64,000 nt of DNA. It comes from RGIG8745 sp045576655 (lineage in GTDB: Bacteria; Bacteroidota; Bacteroidia; Bacteroidales; Bacteroidaceae). A program made the translations under genes and the position numbers. Below are positions 16,793 through 26,415 of this stretch, in pieces. Each line of letters starts with the position of its first letter. The first letter of the stretch is position 1. Below the pieces are notes generated by a model that searched no databases, was not told where the DNA came from, and was given only the letters and a program-made list of their open reading frames with translations. Where the stretch lies: positions 1 to 64,000 of the forward strand of contig JAZNGW010000046.1 of the NCBI GenBank assembly GCA_045576655.1. Reading direction: 5' to 3'.

Positions 16793-16941
16793 CCAGTGAT
16801 TATAAAAACGTTATCACTCAGGAAAGATTGGAAACATTCATTATAGCACACAAAAATAGTCATTTTTTTTCACGTTATTGAATGGCCCGACATCAAAGTT
16901 TGCTTGTTTAAGTCTTTTTCACGTCTAAACGTCACTAACAA

Positions 16942-17817
16942 ATGAAAATTGCATTATTTGGCAACATATACCAGCAGCATAAAACGGCAGTCATCAACAA
17001 CTTCATCAAAACCGTCAAGAAGCACTGCATTACGTTAGCTGTCCAGGAGTCGTTCCACCGTTTTCTCACAGCCGACATGAAGCTGGAAGTCGAGTCCGAC
17101 GAAATAATCCGAGACAACGATTTCACCGCCGATATAGCCGTATGCATGGGAGGAGACGGCACATTCCTCAGCGTAGCCCAAGCCATTGGGGAAAAGCAAA
17201 TCCCTATGCTTGGCATCAACACCGGACGCCTCGGATTTCTTGCATCTTTCTCATCCGATGACATCGAGAAAACTATTTCCGACATATGTAGCGGAAACTA
17301 CCACATTGAGGAGCGAAGCCTATTAGGCATATCATCCGATGAGTTCGAAATGCAGGACTACCCATATGCGCTCAACGAAATTGCGATACTCAAGCACGAC
17401 ATAGCATCGATGATAAGCATCCACACAAGCATCAACGGTGAATACCTGACCACTTACCAGGCCGACGGACTTATCATCAGCACCCCTACAGGCTCTACAG
17501 CCTACTCGCTCAGCGTAGGCGGCCCCATCATCGTGCCACAGAGCGACACCATATCGCTCACTCCCGTAGCGCCCCACAGCCTCAACATGCGTCCTATAGT
17601 CCTCTGCGACAATGCCGAGATAACATTATGCGTCGAAAGCCGAAGCCACAACTTCCTCATTTCGATTGACGGACGCAGCCACAGCTACAAAGAGAAAACC
17701 ATGCTCCACATACGCAAAGCGCCCTACACTATCAAAGTCGTAACAACAGAGGGGCAAGGATTCTTCTCCACACTCCGACGCAAGATGATGTGGGGAGCGG
17801 ACCGCAGAGAGAGTTGA
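16942..17817 (+). CDS. nadK: NAD kinase
   Basis: Phosphorylates NAD to NADP in the cytoplasm. The 291-residue product has the GGDG motif (MGGDGTFLSVAQ, about 70-81), NTGRLGFLA, and the diacylglycerol-kinase-like block DGLIISTPTGSTAYSLSVGGPIIVP (about 174-198). Length fits the family. The leader is about 140 nt. Downstream is a stretch of GTTAAGAGTTGAGA repeats and then an ABC exporter. Confidence 0.97.
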   Translation: MKIALFGNIYQQHKTAVINNFIKTVKKHCITLAVQESFHRFLTADMKLEVESDEIIRDNDFTADIAVCMGGDGTFLSVAQAIGEKQIPMLGINTGRLGFLASFSSDDIEKTISDICSGNYHIEERSLLGISSDEFEMQDYPYALNEIAILKHDIASMISIHTSINGEYLTTYQADGLIISTPTGSTAYSLSVGGPIIVPQSDTISLTPVAPHSLNMRPIVLCDNAEITLCVESRSHNFLISIDGRSHSYKEKTMLHIRKAPYTIKVVTTEGQGFFSTLRRKMMWGADRRES

Positions 17818-17908
17818 GAGTTTTAAGTTAAAAGTTAAGAGTTGAGAGTTAAGAGTTGAGAGTTAAGAGTTGAGAGTTAAGAGTTAAGAGTTAAAAGTTA
17901 AGAGTTGA
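17815..17908. repeat. GTTAAGAGTTGAGA simple tandem repeat
   Basis: About 90 bp of 7-bp words GTTAAGA / GTTGAGA / GTTAAAA in tandem between nadK and the exporter gene. Similar stretches occur at 15345, 31826, 32400, 33670 and 36320, always between genes. Such arrays are prone to slippage. Confidence 0.85.
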
Positions 17909-17940
17909 GTGATCCCCAACACAATTCATAATAGCAAAAG

Positions 17941-19596
17941 GTGCGAATCAACAAGACAAAATATCCGACAAAGGCCATACTAAAGTGGCTGTGGGCCAAG
18001 CACAAAGGCTGCCGCACACAGGCCATTGCCAACATCATCATCGGCATCACACAAGTCTGCCTCGGACTGGCGGGAGTGGAAACCCTGCGCCGTCTTGTCG
18101 ACATCGCCACTGGAGCGCGCCACGGCAGCCTCTTCCTCCTCATCGGAATCTTTGCAGGCATCATGCTCGCCGAGCTACTCCTGCACATCGCATCCACATG
18201 GATAAGCGCGACCCTCGGAGTGCGCAGCCAAAACACGATGCAGCGCAACTTCTTCGAGCGCATCCTCAACGGCAAATGGAGCGGCATCGGACGCTTCCAT
18301 AGCGGCGACATACTCAACCGCCTCTTTGGCGACGTAAGCGACATCGTGCGACTCATGACCGAAGTCATCCCGTCGGTAGCAGTCATCACATTCCAGTTCA
18401 TAGCCTCCTTCCTCTACCTCTACTCTATGGACTCCACACTGGCCTACATCCTCATCATCGTATCGCCCGTGTTCATCGTGCTCAGCCGCATCTACTTCCG
18501 CAAAATGCGCCGCATAGTCCGCAAAATCAAAGACAGCAACAGCGCCCTGCAGTCAATCATACAAGAATGCGTACAGCACAAAATGGTCATCAAGACGCTT
18601 GAGCGCACACCTCTCATGACAAGCAGACTCGCCAGCCGCCAATCCATGCTACAGAGCCAAGTCAAGAGCCGCGCCAAATTCACCATCTTCTCCAAGTCGA
18701 TTATCAACATCGGATTTGCAGGAGCATACCTCACAGCCCTCGTATGGGGACTCACACAACTCCAGGCTGGCGTCATAACCGTCGGAGTGCTAATGGCATT
18801 CACACAACTCATCAACCGCATACAGCGCCCACTGCTCGACATGGCGCGCCTGCTGCCAGTGTTTGTCAACAGTCTCACATCCTCCGAGCGACTCATGGAA
18901 CTTGAGGAACTCCCTCTCGAGCCGGCAGCCCATCCTCACCGCCTCTCCGGCAGTGCTGGCATACGCTTCGACAACGTCACCTACCGATACACCGACAGCG
19001 GACGCACCGTCATCAACAACTTCACCCACGACTTCCGCCCAGGTTCCTTCACAGCAATTTTAGGAGAGACAGGCGCCGGAAAAACCACACTCCTTCGCCT
19101 CATGCTATCACTTGTCAGCACCACAGAAGGTAGCGTCACACTCTACAACGGCAAGGAAGCCCATCCCGCATCGCCTGACACACGATGCAACTTCTCCTAC
19201 GTCCCTCAAGGCAACACCCTCTTCAGCGGAACCATACGCGAAAACCTCCTAATGGGCAATCCTAAGGCCACAACCGAGCAGATGGCCCATGCCCTACGCA
19301 CCGCTATGGCAGACTTCGCCTTCAACCTGCCCGAAGGACTCGACACCATCTGCGGCGAACACGGAGGCGGACTCTCCGAAGGCCAGGCACAGCGCATAAC
19401 CATAGCCCGCGCCTTGCTCCGTCCGTGCAGCATCCTCCTGCTCGACGAAGCCACATCAGCGCTCGACAACACAACCGAACGCCAGTTGCTACTCAACATC
19501 AAGCAAGAACATCCCGACACCACCATCATCTTCGTCACCCACCGTCTTGATGCAGTACAGTACGCCGACGAACAAATCACCATAAGCAAAAACTAA
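17941..19596 (+). CDS. ABC exporter (fused membrane and ATPase domains)
   Basis: Half-size type IV ABC exporter of 551 residues, probably acting as a homodimer in the inner membrane. The membrane domain spans about 15-310 with six segments; the ATPase domain has Walker A GETGAGKTT (about 378), Q-loop SYVPQGNTLF, signature LSEGQAQR, Walker B ILLLDEATSALD and switch VTHRLD. The signature has Glu where most have Gly (LSGGQ). The start is a GTG at 17941. Substrate unknown; lipid, peptide and drug exporters share this layout. GC-richer than the intergenic surroundings. Confidence 0.92.
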   Translation: MRINKTKYPTKAILKWLWAKHKGCRTQAIANIIIGITQVCLGLAGVETLRRLVDIATGARHGSLFLLIGIFAGIMLAELLLHIASTWISATLGVRSQNTMQRNFFERILNGKWSGIGRFHSGDILNRLFGDVSDIVRLMTEVIPSVAVITFQFIASFLYLYSMDSTLAYILIIVSPVFIVLSRIYFRKMRRIVRKIKDSNSALQSIIQECVQHKMVIKTLERTPLMTSRLASRQSMLQSQVKSRAKFTIFSKSIINIGFAGAYLTALVWGLTQLQAGVITVGVLMAFTQLINRIQRPLLDMARLLPVFVNSLTSSERLMELEELPLEPAAHPHRLSGSAGIRFDNVTYRYTDSGRTVINNFTHDFRPGSFTAILGETGAGKTTLLRLMLSLVSTTEGSVTLYNGKEAHPASPDTRCNFSYVPQGNTLFSGTIRENLLMGNPKATTEQMAHALRTAMADFAFNLPEGLDTICGEHGGGLSEGQAQRITIARALLRPCSILLLDEATSALDNTTERQLLLNIKQEHPDTTIIFVTHRLDAVQYADEQITISKN

Positions 19597-19720
19597 GGGA
19601 ACGACATCACACCCTCCTACGGCAATGGCGGGAACGTTAACGACAACAATAACGTTAACAAAAATCATCGCCTTCGCGCTCCTTAATCGCCGACACCCCG
19701 CTCCTTACTTCCCAACCCCT

Positions 19721-19826
19721 CGCTGAAAACTATAAATAAAAGTAATATTTGTACAAATAATAGTTTTATTTATATAAATATTAGTTTTATTCTTACAAAT
19801 ATAAGTTTTATTTATACTTTTCTCCG
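19721..19826 (+). repeat. 106-bp 4x21 inverted-end element, copy 2 (core reversed relative to ends)
   Basis: Same length and same core orientation as copies 1 and 3, but the ends are exchanged: the left end is CGCTGAAAACTATAAAT and the right end reads ATTTATACTTTTCTCCG. The CGCTG end carries its usual outside flank (AGGGGTTGGGAAGT on the outward strand), so it is the core rather than the ends that seems to have flipped. Confidence 0.9.
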
Positions 19827-19960
19827 CGGCGGCAGCAAATAAAGACCGAGGTGATGGAAAAAAAATACCCATGCGGAGGTGACTTTCTAATTTGGCGCTA
19901 AAATTATTATTTATATATATGTAATGGCACAGTGCCTCCCGTTAACACTATTTAACAAAT

Positions 19961-19995
19961 GGGGGGGGTAATTTATCACAATTTGTTTAATTTTG
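19961..19995 (+). promoter_or_regulatory. G8 tract and -7 element before the secreted-protein operon
   Basis: A run of eight G (19961-19968) is followed after 19 bases by TAATTTTG (19988-19995), a match to TAnnTTTG. The G run occupies the place where the -33 element should be. The start site would be near 20002, leaving a leader of about 180 nt. Gain or loss of one G could change promoter strength; this is inference. Confidence 0.45.
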
Positions 19996-20182
19996 CGTCA
20001 GATAGCACATTATAATAAAAGAGCAAGGCCATAAACACACCTAAAAGCCAACGCAAAGCAGTATTTTCTGAACCGCCTTACGCAATAGCCAAGCGCTTAC
20101 AGAAATGGGAAAGGCAGGCGTCTCTCCCCCAGTCGCACTACTTCAATCACTGAAACATATTCTAAATCAAACAAAAAGCAAC

Positions 20183-20689
20183 ATGAAGAAAAAACTACTC
20201 AGTTTGTTGGTTCTATGCTGCATGAGCATAGCCACGTGGGCACAGGACATGACCTATGTGCTCGTAATTTCACAAAAGGACGGAACTATAACAACGTTCA
20301 CGCTCGATCAGAACCCAGTCATTAAGTTTGTAGGCGATGACATCCAAATCTATACAGACGAAAGTTACAAGGGCGGCGAAGTTACATACTTTTCCTGCCA
20401 TCTTGAAGAATTGAGCATATCTCATCATGCGAAAAATGACGTCACTGCTATCGAGGATGCTAAAACCGACAATGCGGGAGTGAAAGTAACTTACACCGAC
20501 GGACAGAATGTCGTTGTCAGCGGACTTGCTGAAACGGACAAACTCAGCCTTTACGCTCTTGACGGACGCAAAGTTGAAGACCTCGCTTCTGAAGGAGGCC
20601 AAGCAAACATTAGCCTTGCTAAACTTTCTGCAGGCATATATGTGGTAAACATCAACAGTAAGCAATCATTTAAAATCATGAAGCGATGA
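20183..20689 (+). CDS. Secreted protein with C-terminal sorting-like domain
   Basis: Unrecognised 168-residue protein. The ATG at 20183 gives MKKKLLSLLVLCCMSIATWAQ, a signal peptide; the upstream in-frame extension adds an unlikely 26 residues. After the signal comes a YVLVISQKDGTITTFTLDQNP segment, a motif shared with the third gene of this operon. The last 70 residues (LYALDGRKVE ... LSAGIYVVNINSKQSFKIMKR) look like a type A type IX secretion sorting domain, although shorter. The layout matches the protein at 60666. It overlaps the next gene by ATGA, so the two are coupled. Surface or outer-membrane location is inferred. Confidence 0.7.
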   Translation: MKKKLLSLLVLCCMSIATWAQDMTYVLVISQKDGTITTFTLDQNPVIKFVGDDIQIYTDESYKGGEVTYFSCHLEELSISHHAKNDVTAIEDAKTDNAGVKVTYTDGQNVVVSGLAETDKLSLYALDGRKVEDLASEGGQANISLAKLSAGIYVVNINSKQSFKIMKR

Positions 20690-22554
20690 AAAAGTCATTA
20701 CTCATATCTGCTGCGCTTATTTGGGGCGCAATCACTGCAACAGCTCAAGTACATGCAGTAATCAGTACAAAATATTTAGGGACAACAGTAATTCCTGTGG
20801 CAGAGATTGACAGCATCTCTTACGAGAATAGCACTAACGAAACAGGATACTTCCTTTCAAATATAATTGCCCTGGACTCAACCATCAGCATCTATAACGC
20901 TGCGCTCGAAGCTACAGGACTTGCCGACTCGCTGCGCAAGCACATGGACTACAAATACACTATTGGTTCTGACTCGACAGAATGGGCTAATGACGCTTTG
21001 GTTATTCCTACTGCGTCAGAGTACGACAACGTGGCATATCCAAAGAATCGCCTCTATAAGTACACTGCTTTCGTTGTGCAGGATGAGGTGTTGAGAGAAA
21101 AGCATGGTATTACAGATCTCGATGGTCTTCGCAGAAAAGCTGCAAGCATCTATGACGAAATGTATCCTAATGATGCAAGCGTTACTGACGAAACCGACCG
21201 CCGCAACTCGCTTAACCGCTTCATCTCTTACCATTTGCTTAATCGCATCGGTAATTATTACACACTGACTTGCGTAGACGGACCTAACAGTACGCTTGCC
21301 ATCAACTGGGACCGCGATAATTGGGACATTGCTGACTGGTATGAAACAATGATGCCTCACTCTCTGATGAAGTTCTCATTCCCTTCTGGTTCTGCCGAAG
21401 GCCTTTACATCAACCGTCGTGGAGTTCAAGACAGACCCGACTATCGCGGAGTGTTTGTTCCTGGCACAAAAGTTCATACACCAGAAGAGATGGGCGGAAA
21501 GAACTCTGCATACAACGGCATTTACCACTACATCGATGACATCGTTCATTATGGCCGTGAAACTCAGGAAGTGGTTCTTGACGAGCGCCTTCGCATTGAC
21601 GCCACAACCCTCTCGCCCGACTTCATGAACAGCGGAGCTCGTGGTCACTACACTCGTTCTAATTATGAGAACGGAAAGTATGGTCTTTGGGATAGGACAG
21701 CAAACCACAACAACAGAAATACTTGTCTCGGATTCAAGGGAGAGTCGATTGAGAACTTCAAATTCGACTGGTGGACAACCCACATGCACGTCCGTCCTCG
21801 TGTACTCAGTTTCTGGTCGTACCAAGGCGATGAAGTAACAATCAAAGGTTATGGCGACATCACCTTCAAACTTCCGGCAGTGCCATCCGGTACATACGAA
21901 CTCCGCATAGGCACATGCGTCGGGTTTGCATCAAGAGGAGTTAGACAGTTCCTCCTCGATGGCGAGATCATAAATGAATCTGTAGATTTCAGACCAGCAG
22001 GAACTAATCCAGAGATTGGTTGGGTGAGTGATGCGGATATTAGTAACAATATTAGAAAAAAATTCAAAGACATTGATGTTTCTGATGATTTCAAGTACTA
22101 TCTATATAACGAACTCACCGAAGACGAGAGGATGGAAGAGTTAGGATGGATTGCCGAACAAACAGGTACTACGACATCAGATTGGGAAGAATTGTTCTCC
22201 CTCTATGAAACAGATAGATTAGAAAGATTAGCCGTCCTTAAAGAACAGGCAACACTACAAGCCATAAACGCCCATGACAAAACAATGCGCGAGAACGGTT
22301 GGATGAAGGGACCTGCCTCTTATTATTGCGCAAACAGCGAGGCTGGAGGAACGAAAGGAAGTTCTTTCAGAGAATTGAACAATACTCTCCGTTGTATAGT
22401 CGGCACATTCACCACCGACGGCAAAACAGACCATTACTTGACAATAAAGACTCTTGAACCTTTATCAGGCAATAATGAATTTATGCTCGACTACATAGAG
22501 TTATGTTCGAGCTCAGTCTATAACAACGAGCGTTATTCAGAAGAAAAGTGGTGA
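20686..22554 (+). CDS. Secreted fasciclin (FAS1)-like domain protein
   Basis: Protein of 622 residues with a signal peptide (first about 20 residues). A short IPVAEIDSISYEN motif follows, then a fasciclin-like region beginning ALDSTISIYNAALEATGLADSLR (about 63-85). The remainder holds beta-rich segments such as GTYELRIGTCVGFASRGVRQFLLDG, like the jelly-roll parts of Bacteroidetes surface proteins. FAS1 domains bind partner proteins or glycans in adhesion; the ligand here is unknown. The start ATG overlaps the preceding stop. Middle member of a three-gene secreted-protein operon. Confidence 0.7.
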   Translation: MKKSLLISAALIWGAITATAQVHAVISTKYLGTTVIPVAEIDSISYENSTNETGYFLSNIIALDSTISIYNAALEATGLADSLRKHMDYKYTIGSDSTEWANDALVIPTASEYDNVAYPKNRLYKYTAFVVQDEVLREKHGITDLDGLRRKAASIYDEMYPNDASVTDETDRRNSLNRFISYHLLNRIGNYYTLTCVDGPNSTLAINWDRDNWDIADWYETMMPHSLMKFSFPSGSAEGLYINRRGVQDRPDYRGVFVPGTKVHTPEEMGGKNSAYNGIYHYIDDIVHYGRETQEVVLDERLRIDATTLSPDFMNSGARGHYTRSNYENGKYGLWDRTANHNNRNTCLGFKGESIENFKFDWWTTHMHVRPRVLSFWSYQGDEVTIKGYGDITFKLPAVPSGTYELRIGTCVGFASRGVRQFLLDGEIINESVDFRPAGTNPEIGWVSDADISNNIRKKFKDIDVSDDFKYYLYNELTEDERMEELGWIAEQTGTTTSDWEELFSLYETDRLERLAVLKEQATLQAINAHDKTMRENGWMKGPASYYCANSEAGGTKGSSFRELNNTLRCIVGTFTTDGKTDHYLTIKTLEPLSGNNEFMLDYIELCSSSVYNNERYSEEKW

Positions 22555-22586
22555 AAGCACTCAATACTAACACAACACATACTGAC

Positions 22587-23885
22587 ATGAAGAAATATAT
22601 ATTGATGGTTCTGTGCATGGCATGCACAACCAACATAATGGCACAGAAGGACCTTGTGATACACAAGAAGGACGGCACAATACTCAGAATCCCTATGGAC
22701 ATGAACCCTGCACTTGATTTCTGGGGCAAAACCCAAACTAAGGACAATGACTATGTCACAGTGAGCGAAATCAGCGGAAAGCTAATCAGCCATGACATCA
22801 CCGTTTCTACCCCAGAAGGAAGTAACTATAATCTTTGGACTTATGACGAGTGCGGAGTGGTGGTGTCCGCAACGCCAGGAGTGACCATAGAAAACGGACT
22901 GAAGGCATCTTTAATTGACGATGAATACATTAAGCGCCATTATCAGATTGAAGGCTACTCGCTTGACTACGACACTGAGTACTTCTATCGCGCATACGTA
23001 TGCAAATACGGATTGACCTACTACAGCGAAGAGAAGTCGCACATATTCTATCAAGACATAAGCAGTTTTATCGGCTACACACCTGAATGGGACTTTGAGC
23101 AATCGGCTTACGTAATGCCTACCGACACTGCTTTTAAGATCGGATTCGAGGAATTTACTGGCATAGAATGTTCCGACACATCGCTTGCAGTGCTAAAAGG
23201 TGAATGGCAGGCCTATCTCACACAGGACATAGCAAAAGAACTCATCGCAAAGGGTGGCGAGTTAAAGAAATGTCATGAAGGAGATCTGCTCTATATCAAT
23301 GAAGTGGGCAGCGACTTCTTCGAAGCATTGTTTACTGAGGGAGTTTTCAACATTGACATCCCTAACTCCATCAATTACGAAAACAATTACACAAAGATGT
23401 GCGAAACACCGCTTCCAAAAGTTGATTGCGACGAGAGTTGGGGCATTGAAGGAAACGCTTACTGGATTACTCGTCCTACAACATCTACGGTGAATCCACA
23501 AATAGCGGTTAATCTGCCTTATGCCCTCCCTGGATATAGCTATAAGATCTCCGTAATCTTTGCCCCTGACACAAGAGCAGAAGCTGATACTTTAGCAACT
23601 CGTAATAAAGTTCGCTTCAATTTCTTCGGTAGCGACAGTTCTGGCAAGTTAGCTTCAAGAGGTACAACTATATACATACCTGGTACCCAAAAACGAGATT
23701 TTGAACCAGAAAACGCATTGAAATGTGATACTATAGATATTAACATCGAAGCAGAATCCATGAAATATAGTATGCTGCAAATTGTGACAAACGTTTCATC
23801 GTCACTATTGAAGAAAGGTTATTCTCGAGAAAATAGAATTGCAGGAATAATTGTAGAGCGTAAGAAGAAAGAGACGACAGAATAA
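22587..23885 (+). CDS. Secreted protein of unknown function
   Basis: A 432-residue product from the ATG at 22587, which gives the signal peptide MKKYILMVLCMACTTNIMAQ. The mature N-terminus KDLVIHKKDGTILRIPMDMNP repeats the motif seen in the first gene of the operon. The rest is mostly beta-strand with many aromatic and acidic residues and has no family I can name; the last third (AVNLPYALPGYSYKISVIFAP) resembles a jelly-roll fold. It follows the fasciclin-like gene by about 30 bp and is closed by a terminator at 23910. Probably one partner of a surface complex, by context only. Confidence 0.6.
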   Translation: MKKYILMVLCMACTTNIMAQKDLVIHKKDGTILRIPMDMNPALDFWGKTQTKDNDYVTVSEISGKLISHDITVSTPEGSNYNLWTYDECGVVVSATPGVTIENGLKASLIDDEYIKRHYQIEGYSLDYDTEYFYRAYVCKYGLTYYSEEKSHIFYQDISSFIGYTPEWDFEQSAYVMPTDTAFKIGFEEFTGIECSDTSLAVLKGEWQAYLTQDIAKELIAKGGELKKCHEGDLLYINEVGSDFFEALFTEGVFNIDIPNSINYENNYTKMCETPLPKVDCDESWGIEGNAYWITRPTTSTVNPQIAVNLPYALPGYSYKISVIFAPDTRAEADTLATRNKVRFNFFGSDSSGKLASRGTTIYIPGTQKRDFEPENALKCDTIDINIEAESMKYSMLQIVTNVSSSLLKKGYSRENRIAGIIVERKKKETTE

Positions 23886-23909
23886 ACATTGCCACATGCA
23901 CGCAAACAA

Positions 23910-23941
23910 AAGGCAGATTCCGATGGGAGTCTGCCTTTTTT
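23910..23941. terminator. Bidirectional terminator
   Basis: AAGGCAGATTCC-GATG-GGAGTCTGCCTTTTTT: a strong stem with a T run on the plus strand, and a T-rich tail (TTTGTTTG) on the minus strand. It ends the secreted-protein operon and the convergent tamL gene. Confidence 0.88.
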
Positions 23942-23968
23942 GTGTGTACGTATAGAATCACTGTTATA

Positions 23969-26404
23969 TCAGAACGGGTAGCCTATGGCGAAGTGGAATC
24001 CGAGTCCATCCCAGAACTTAGGGATGTTGTAGTAGCCTGATTTGCCCGTGTCGTAAGGTGCGTGGATACCTATGCCGAGGTCGAGGCGAAGAACGAGGAA
24101 CTGCAGGTCGTAGCGAAGACCGAGGCCTGTGCCGAGCGCCAACTGGTCGAAGAAGTTGCCGAGTTCAAACTTTCCGCCTGGATGGGCATCATCGCCACGG
24201 AGGAGCCATACGTTGCCGGCATCGAGGAAGAGGGCGCCGTGAAGATCACCTACGAGATTGAAGCGGTACTCCATGTTTGCCTCAAACTTGATGTCGCCTG
24301 CCTGGTCGAGATATGTGCCACGGCCTGTGCGGTCGTAATATGAACCAGGACCGATAGAACGCACTCCGAAAGCACGTATGCTGTTGGCTCCGCCCACATA
24401 GAAGAGTTCACTGTAAGGGGCAATGGACGAATTGCCATAGGTCCAGATTATGCCTGCTTGCACACGTGTGGCAAGACTGCTCTTTTGGCTTAACTTGTAG
24501 CCGTTCCTCAACTCGACGGTTGCTTTCAGGAACTGCGAATACGGACTGCCAAAGAGTTTTTTGCCCTCGTCATTGAATCCCTTGCCTGAAAGCGCCATCA
24601 CTCCGCTGATAAGGTTGCCCGACTCCTTAATTGTTGCTTCAAACCAACGCGTGTTGCGCAGACGGGAGTTAACGGTATTGTCGTAACGATAGGTGTACTG
24701 CACAGCTGGAATGAACTGGTCTCTAAGACTGACAAGAAGTGCGGAATTGCTGGCAGAAATCGAGTCGAAACGCGCTGATGTGCTCTGCAGTTTATTAAAG
24801 GTCAGAGTGAGCGGCGTGAATATGTGTGTCTCGTAGCGCGCCGTCTGTGACTGATAGCTTGCTTCGCCTCCGAATGAAAGCAACCGATAGTAGTTGGCAC
24901 GATTGAGCTGGTTGGCTGAAATCTTGAACTGCGATGACGTAGGATAGCGGAAGTTTCTGTCCTTCAGCCCAGGGAACGCCAGCCACGGATAAGAGAGAGA
25001 GGTTTCGATGCCGTATTCATAAGAGTCGATAGTGGAGCTCTTGCCCATAGAGCGCTGAGTCTGCCACTCGTAAGAACCATTCAACTTCACAGAGAAAGTC
25101 TCACCATGATTAAACGCATTGCGCTTGGAAAATCCGAGCACGAGATGGGGACCTACCTGCGAATTGCTCTTTTGCGTGACATTAAACTCTAATTCCGCAT
25201 CCATCAGCTTGTCCATTGTAGCGTCGAGGCGCACATCAAGTATGGAGCACGTGTCGGTAGTATCGCGCGGCGTGAAGGAGAACTGCACCTGAGAAAACAC
25301 CTGCATATTGTTGAGGTTGGCCATTGTCGCATCCACACGGCTCTGGTCAAAGAGCTGGTTCTTCCAGAAACGGAAATTGCGGAACATCACTCTCGGCTTG
25401 ATTGGTATCTTGTCACCAGAGTAAGCGATTTTAAGCCCCTGAATATCCAAGGTGTCGGTATATGCGCTGCGCATCCCCACTCGTGTTCCTGTTCGTGCGG
25501 AGGTCCTGGCTGCAGAGGAATCGCGTGCGGCAGAATCTCTGCGCACAGGGGTCTGACGTGCTGTAGTTCTGCCACTCATGGTGTTGTTGGCGCGGATAAA
25601 GGAACTGATATTGCCTATCTTCCATTGACGCTTGGCATTATCCGGCATGTCCTTGTCGGCAGTAATAAGCAGCTGCACATGACCTTCGTTCTGAAGCGAG
25701 TCGGCCAAGTAGGTAATGTAGTCAGGGCGGTAATAGTAGAAACCGTTGTTGCGGAAGTCATTAACCAGACGTGTCTTCTCAGACATCAGGTCCGGCACAC
25801 TAAACTGCCCTCCTCTATGAAGATAGCGCTCACCAATGTTGGCATGTATTATGCTGTCTTCCGTAGGCGGGAACACATATGCGATGGAGTCCCAAAGGTA
25901 AGGTTCGCCAAGGTTGATTTCGTAGGCAATCTTCTGCTTACGAGGATTCTTCTGCTCCACAATCTTGTAATCGACCGCCCCATAGAAATATCCATAGTTC
26001 TGAAGCGTATTTGTTGCCACCTTTGTACGGATTGCCGGACTCACCTTTGACATTGTGACTGGCGTGCTGCCGAAAGTATTGAACAGCCACCTGTTGAAAC
26101 CGGACTTCTGCTTATTAACCAAGCCATTGTATATCCACAGACCTATAGGCAGAGGAGTGCGTAGCGACGAACTCCCCATGAACGAGTTGTTCGGAGTATA
26201 AGCAAGGGCAGCCTCCACTTCGGTAAGGGCCAGATCCTCCGCCACAGTGCCTTTCGCACCGTTTATCTTAGTCGACTTTATACCCGTATAAAGCACTTCG
26301 TCCTCAGGCAGATTACTCGTTGTAGAACATCCGGAAAGGAAGAGCAGAAACACTACGAGGCACCACCCCACACAAAAGCATTCAGTATATTTGTTCTTGT
26401 TCAT
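23969..26404 (-). CDS. tamL: TamL: lipidated TamA/BamA-family outer membrane protein
   Basis: Outer-membrane beta-barrel of the Omp85 superfamily acting with TamB. The 811 residues begin with a lipoprotein signal, LFLSGCSTTSNLPEDE, so the mature protein is lipidated at that Cys (about residue 26). Lipidation of the TamA partner is the TamL variant known from Bacteroidetes. POTRA domains (about 30-400) precede a C-terminal 16-strand barrel ending FHFAIGYPF, with the characteristic aromatic C-terminus. A Ser/Ala/Thr/Arg-rich insertion at about 275-310 interrupts the POTRA region. The start is 11 bp after the tamB stop, so one operon. Confidence 0.9.
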   Translation of the reverse strand: MNKNKYTECFCVGWCLVVFLLFLSGCSTTSNLPEDEVLYTGIKSTKINGAKGTVAEDLALTEVEAALAYTPNNSFMGSSSLRTPLPIGLWIYNGLVNKQKSGFNRWLFNTFGSTPVTMSKVSPAIRTKVATNTLQNYGYFYGAVDYKIVEQKNPRKQKIAYEINLGEPYLWDSIAYVFPPTEDSIIHANIGERYLHRGGQFSVPDLMSEKTRLVNDFRNNGFYYYRPDYITYLADSLQNEGHVQLLITADKDMPDNAKRQWKIGNISSFIRANNTMSGRTTARQTPVRRDSAARDSSAARTSARTGTRVGMRSAYTDTLDIQGLKIAYSGDKIPIKPRVMFRNFRFWKNQLFDQSRVDATMANLNNMQVFSQVQFSFTPRDTTDTCSILDVRLDATMDKLMDAELEFNVTQKSNSQVGPHLVLGFSKRNAFNHGETFSVKLNGSYEWQTQRSMGKSSTIDSYEYGIETSLSYPWLAFPGLKDRNFRYPTSSQFKISANQLNRANYYRLLSFGGEASYQSQTARYETHIFTPLTLTFNKLQSTSARFDSISASNSALLVSLRDQFIPAVQYTYRYDNTVNSRLRNTRWFEATIKESGNLISGVMALSGKGFNDEGKKLFGSPYSQFLKATVELRNGYKLSQKSSLATRVQAGIIWTYGNSSIAPYSELFYVGGANSIRAFGVRSIGPGSYYDRTGRGTYLDQAGDIKFEANMEYRFNLVGDLHGALFLDAGNVWLLRGDDAHPGGKFELGNFFDQLALGTGLGLRYDLQFLVLRLDLGIGIHAPYDTGKSGYYNIPKFWDGLGFHFAIGYPF

Positions 26405-26415
26405 TCTTCTTTATG

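Noticed and set aside
24058..24343. Plus-strand ORFs inside tamL
   Set aside because: They are complementary-frame shadows of the beta-barrel coding sequence.
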